Shown here: positions 59,829 to 64,000 of the stretch, piece by piece
How positions within the stretch are numbered: position 1 is the stretch's first letter
Layout of the letters: every line of letters starts with the position of its first letter
DNA from: Pontederia crassipes
Lineage: Eukaryota; Streptophyta; Magnoliopsida; Commelinales; Pontederiaceae
NCBI GenBank assembly: GCA_030549335.1
Contig: JAUKPH010000017.1
Location: forward strand, 2,411,001 to 2,475,000
DNA: 64,000 nt
Direction of reading: 5' to 3'
The notes under the pieces: generated by a model
What the model was told of the DNA's origin: nothing
Database searches by the model: none
Seen by the model: only the letters and a program-made list of their open reading frames with translations
Translations under genes and position numbers: made by a program

Positions 59829-61040
59829 TACTACAAGAAAAAATACTTTTTTCGACGAAAAATTTGGTCGGAAAACCTTTGCATATGACGGATTTTTCGA
59901 CAAATTATTTTCCGTGGGAGTTTTTCACGGTTCAAGCCGTAGAAAACTTTTTCTTAAAAATTTTCACATCTTGAACTGTGGAAAACTTTCTCATGGCTTA
60001 AGCCATGGGAAATTTTCGACGGTTAATTCTTTACGGTTTGAGCCGTGAGAAACTTTTTCAATGACTTCGACCGTGAAAATTTCTCACGATTTCAACCGTA
60101 AAAAATATTTTTCGCGGCTTAAATCATCGGAAAGTAAAAGATCCCGCCTAATGCTCTCACTTTTTTTTTCTTTTCTGGCTTCTTTTCTTTTTATTCACCT
60201 TCTCCCTCTCTCCTCTATCTACCTCTTTCCCATTCTCCTCTCTCCTCTCCCTTTCTCACCGGCGCTACCTCTTTCCCACTCTCCTCTTCCTCTCCCTCCC
60301 TCACCGGCGTGCTCCTTCTAGATGATCGGCGAGCTCCTTCCAAGCGACCGGCGCGATGACTTCCGGCGACTACCGACCACCTCTCGCAGTGACGCATGCG
60401 GCCTCCCTCCCCTCTCGCAGGCGACGCGTGCACGGTTGGGTCCCCCTGCGTGCAAGAATGAATCTGCCTGAACAGGCCGATCCGACAGCGCGCAGGTCCG
60501 CGCACGGCCATATCCGCCCGCGCACGACCATATCCGCCCGTGCACGGCAGATCCAGCCACGCGCATGTTGGATCCGGATGTGAACATGTGGTTCCGTCCG
60601 TGCATAGGCGGTTCCGACTGTGCACAGGCGAAACTGGCCCTCGCGGCGCGCAGGTCGGATCTGGCCGCGCACGGCCAAATCCAGCCGCGAGCGGCTATTT
60701 TCGGCCATGTGTGGCCAAATTTTTTTTATTTTTAAAAATTAACTTGCGACGGTCGGAGCCGTGAGAAATTTCTGCGGATCCGGCTGTGGAAAAACTTTTC
60801 AACGGCTCTAATTGTGGGAACTTCCCATAGCTCAGGCCGTCGATAAATTTTTCCACGACTCCAACTGTGGGAACGAGCCATAGAAAGTTCCTACAGCGCG
60901 AGCCGTGAAAAATTTTTGCGATGAGCATTTTTACGACCGTTTCTTTTCGTCGAAAAAGCATTCGCGAAGTATATTTCCCCACGGATTTTTCTCATTTTGC
61001 AAAGGCCGAAACCGATGGAAAAAGGCATTTTCTTGTAGTG
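59829..61040. mobile_element. CACTA-2, non-autonomous CACTA element
   Basis: 1212 bp from TACTACAAGAAAA (first base changed from the usual C) to TTTTCTTGTAGTG, with an exact 3-bp target duplication ATT (59826-59828 and 61041-61043). Subterminal parts carry many CCGTGGGAAA / TTTTCCCACGG-like inverted motifs. The centre has a pyrimidine-rich tract (about 60150-60310) followed by a GC-rich block of CGCACGGCCATATCCGCC-type repeats (60360-60700), the mirror order of CACTA-1. No transposase. Confidence 0.88.
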
Positions 61041-61043
61041 ATT

Positions 61044-62921
61044 ATAAATTCAACCATACAAAATAAATATATTTCTCTTTTTCTTTATTCTTCTTTAACT
61101 TACTTTCACCACCAACTAAACAGATCTTAATTATATCTAGATTTATATCCATAATAATCACAAACACATCCAATTAGAGGTGTGTTCTCTCGGTAAATAC
61201 AAAATTTATGAGCCAATGAATAAGTTTCATCTCCAAAGATTTTTATGCACAATGGCTTAATAATGTTCAAATTAGGGACATAAAGAAATATGCTTTTTAT
61301 GCAAGCCAGAAAATGTTTAAACATGTGCAGCATTGCTAGTCTAGAAATCCTTGGAGCTCATCATATTTTGTTGCTAATTTGAATCATGATAGTCTGTCAA
61401 CTTGAAATCAAGTCTATCAATTAAATCAATCAACTGAGGATAGAGTGATAGTATCTGAATATTAAGTTAACATAAAATGTTTTTTTAAAAAAAATGGGAC
61501 ATATGAGATTCAAAGGGTGACTATAAATATTCTTCATTTTCTTTTGCAATAAATCCTGCATATGCCCTTTGTTGTGTTTTATTTCCCAGGAATTATAAGA
61601 AGAGACAAGAGGGGACTTTGGCCACCTAAATGTTGAAGCAATTTTCCTCTTCTTTTAACCAAAGTTGAGATAACAAGTCCATGTCCTACAACTCTTGTAT
61701 AAGCTAAACTTAGTACACAGAGAGGGGAGAGGGCCCCTTCATCTTAAATGATCTTATTGAAGGCTCGCTCCAACCAGTTAGGTGCTGGTGCATCATTAAT
61801 TGCATCAAATGTTAGAGAGAAAAAAGAAGAAGAAAGTGCAGTAGCAAATGCTTCTTTTCCTAACATTCAATTCCAAATTTGTGATGGTAACAGTTTGTAT
61901 TAATATGAATGATTAATGTCTTACACAGTTTTGTTTTCATGGAGATGATTGCCTTCTTTTTCAGTAGGATCATCAATTTTCTTTTGGGATGGTTGTGAGC
62001 TTTGTGTGTAAAAAGAAAAGAAAGAAATAATGCACATGCATGGGAGCCACTAATGTCAGTGGAAAAGAACGTGTTGTGTACTTAAGGAATATTATCTGTT
62101 AAATATCAATCCAAAGTCAAGTGAGAGGATTGCAAATATTCCAGTAATATGTTCTCTCATCCCAAGTTAGTTATCCAAGAGGTCACCAAACTGCACCGGA
62201 ACCCAGGGGGGGGGGGGGGGGGGGATCTCTCAGTACTCAGTTGCAGGATTGCCAGTCATTCTTTTGCGTTTCTTCTCCTTGCCTCACAATCAGATAGTGT
62301 TTGGAATAAAAAGTCAGATATTCATGATTCTGATTGATCTGTCGGTCATTTCAAATCACTAAAAAACATTTGAAAAAATAAATAATACTATTTATTTAAT
62401 TAATTTAATCCAAAAAATAAGCGACTAAAAGAGATTAAAAAATGGAAGAGAATAAAAGCATAGTTAAATAAAACATAATTTGAATGAAAAAGATAAAAAG
62501 AAAAGGATTAAAAATATATTAGAGTACTAATCAATGTTTAATTATTCTAAAAATTTATTGATTACATCTCCACCCATATAAATAGATTCTAAGAGGGTTA
62601 CTGATTTTTCACTCCCAAAGGCTATGAACCTCTTCTTTCTTTTCATTTTCAAGCGAAATACAAGAGCGAATGAGGTGAATTCTTCACAATCAACGATATT
62701 CGAGAGCATCATATACAAATCTTGTGTGCAATTTAAGATAGCGAGAAGTGATGGTTATCAAAGAGAAATCACAAATCGTGCATAGCATAATTCTTTCGAG
62801 TTGATTTTCTATCAATTTAAGGTGCGCAAGAGGATATAACATATACTACTAAACTCTTGTCTTGTATATGATGTATTGTATAGATAAATTATGAATAGTA
62901 TTACATAGTTTATACTTTATA
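61044..62921. other. AT-rich spacer
   Basis: No gene recognised. A G-run lies at about 62206-62224. The sequence around 61500-62100 is less AT-rich but has no convincing frame. Confidence 0.4.
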
Positions 62922-63477
62922 GCAATGTTTTTAAAACTAAACCAGACCGGTCGGTTCGATCGGCCAACCGCAAATCAGTCGTTAATCTAGTTGGTTTATG
63001 AAAAAACATTTTTGCAAAAAACCGAATTGACCTGATCAAAATTGGGTTGAACCAGAAAATCAATTCAATTCGGTTTTTGTCAAACTACATAAAAAGTAAA
63101 AAAAATGGAAAAAAAAATGAAAAGTTGATTTTGATAAGAATGTGTGACAATATGAAATGGAGAAATTATTAATAAAATATATTTTAGGAGATATAAACAA
63201 AATAAAAAATTATTCACAAAATAAAAATCATTATAAAATTGAAATTTATTATAAATAATGTATTTCAAATATAATATTTTATTCTTATTTAAGTAATTTA
63301 AAATGATAATTAATATGATTCAATTCTATTATTTTTTATCTTTTATATTTTATTTGTAGTATATTTTAAGAAGTAATAAAAATAATATTACTTTATTAAA
63401 AATCTAATTCAATTCAGCGAATTCGATTAACCCAGTCGAATACTCAATTGACTAATTGGTTCGATTTTAAAAATATT
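62922..63477. mobile_element. MITE with GCAATGTTTTTAAAA ends (556 bp)
   Basis: The left end GCAATGTTTTTAAAAC and the right end (reverse complement AATATTTTTAAAATCGAACC) are inverted. An exact 8-bp repeat ACTTTATA flanks it at 62914-62921 and 63478-63485, suggesting hAT. GGTTCGAT-type motifs lie just inside both ends, around an AT-rich core. It is the same family as the partial copy at 34700-35505. Confidence 0.7.
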
Positions 63478-63485
63478 ACTTTATA

Positions 63486-64000
63486 GTCTAAAAAATAGAA
63501 TAAAAAGTTGCATTGGAAGGAGTGACTTCGAAAGGATTGTGAAATCTGACCTGAAATTATGCAATGCCCACCTTGAATTGTCTATAACCAATTCGAGTTC
63601 AAAGAGACATAATTGGACTTTTGAGTCACATGACCTAGGTTCACCTTGATAGTTTGGATCGAGTATCGGGTCAATCAAGCCTAAGTTTAGTTGAGAAAGA
63701 ATGAACAATGAACTAGCGCAGATTTTGTACAACTTTATCAAGATTTTACAAGCAAAAGAATTTGAAAGTCACTAGAGGAAAAATGGCCTAAGTTTATGTA
63801 ACACTCCCAAAATTTCATCAGAGGCAATAAAGTAATTTGCAAATTAAAAGTATGGTTAGAAAGAAAAAAATTAAGAAAAAAAAAGATTTAAGTGCTATTG
63901 GAAGTAAGAATTATAATTACATTGAGATTAGGAATTTCAATTGGATTTGATATCCAAAAGAAAGTCTAATGAACATAGGGCTCCTAAATAGGAAAGGGTT
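63486..64000. other. Spacer at right edge
   Basis: No recognisable feature. Confidence 0.3.

Noticed and set aside
1-64000. tRNA, rRNA or CRISPR-like arrays
   Set aside because: No cloverleaf-like A/B boxes or regularly spaced identical repeats were seen by eye. tRNA-Met-like matches are LTR-element primer sites (near 7665, 31830, 36780 and 54205). A tRNAscan-type run would be needed to exclude tRNAs fully.

Overview
The window is nuclear DNA of a flowering plant. It carries spliced plant genes (cytosolic glutamine synthetase, pectinesterase and a leucine-rich-repeat receptor kinase), L1-type LINEs, Ty3/gypsy and Ty1/copia elements, CACTA elements and very AT-rich spacers. The GC-rich first exons of the receptor kinase and pectinesterase genes, set in AT-rich flanks, lean towards a monocot. 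That is inference and I cannot name the species.

Layout. 1-2630: a GC-rich L1 LINE on the minus strand (ORF1, then the start of ORF2, which runs off the left edge). 2797-8684: a truncated minus-strand copy of the receptor kinase gene, split by a young gypsy element (3319-8017) with a perfect 5-bp target duplication. 8685-15828: spacer with LINE relics and one orphan last exon of an OMA1-type mitochondrial protease (11271-11524), with a tiny LINE tail inserted next to its splice acceptor. 15829-18258: the intact receptor kinase gene, 650 residues in two exons. 18259-21250: AT-rich spacer with a 576-bp hAT-like element. 21250-27820: an old LINE with a CACTA element nested in its endonuclease domain. 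27830-36297: AT-rich spacer, a TIR element, a GC-rich island and an old gypsy relic that splits the island. 36298-41335: a broken copia element (copy 1). 42100-43400: a decayed copia relic. 44137-46116: an intact type I pectinesterase of 520 residues in two exons. 47929-56510: an intact cytosolic glutamine synthetase on the minus strand, 13 exons giving exactly 356 residues, with a second copia copy (49655-54684) inside intron 4. 56511-64000: promoter with a long GAT microsatellite, AT-rich spacer, a second CACTA element (59829-61040) and a GCAATG-type MITE (62922-63477).

The three intact host genes are unrelated in pathway: nitrogen assimilation, wall pectin remodelling and cell-surface signalling. 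What links the region is its insertion history. Most structure outside the genes comes from nested elements whose ends, target duplications and relative order can be read directly. I saw no tRNA, rRNA or CRISPR, and nothing that demands a wholly new biological system. The best candidates for a second look are the two CACTA elements that share an unusual mosaic core, the intron-borne copia in glutamine synthetase, the GAT array abutting that gene's TATA box, the inverted kinase gene/pseudogene pair, and the unexplained GC-rich island.
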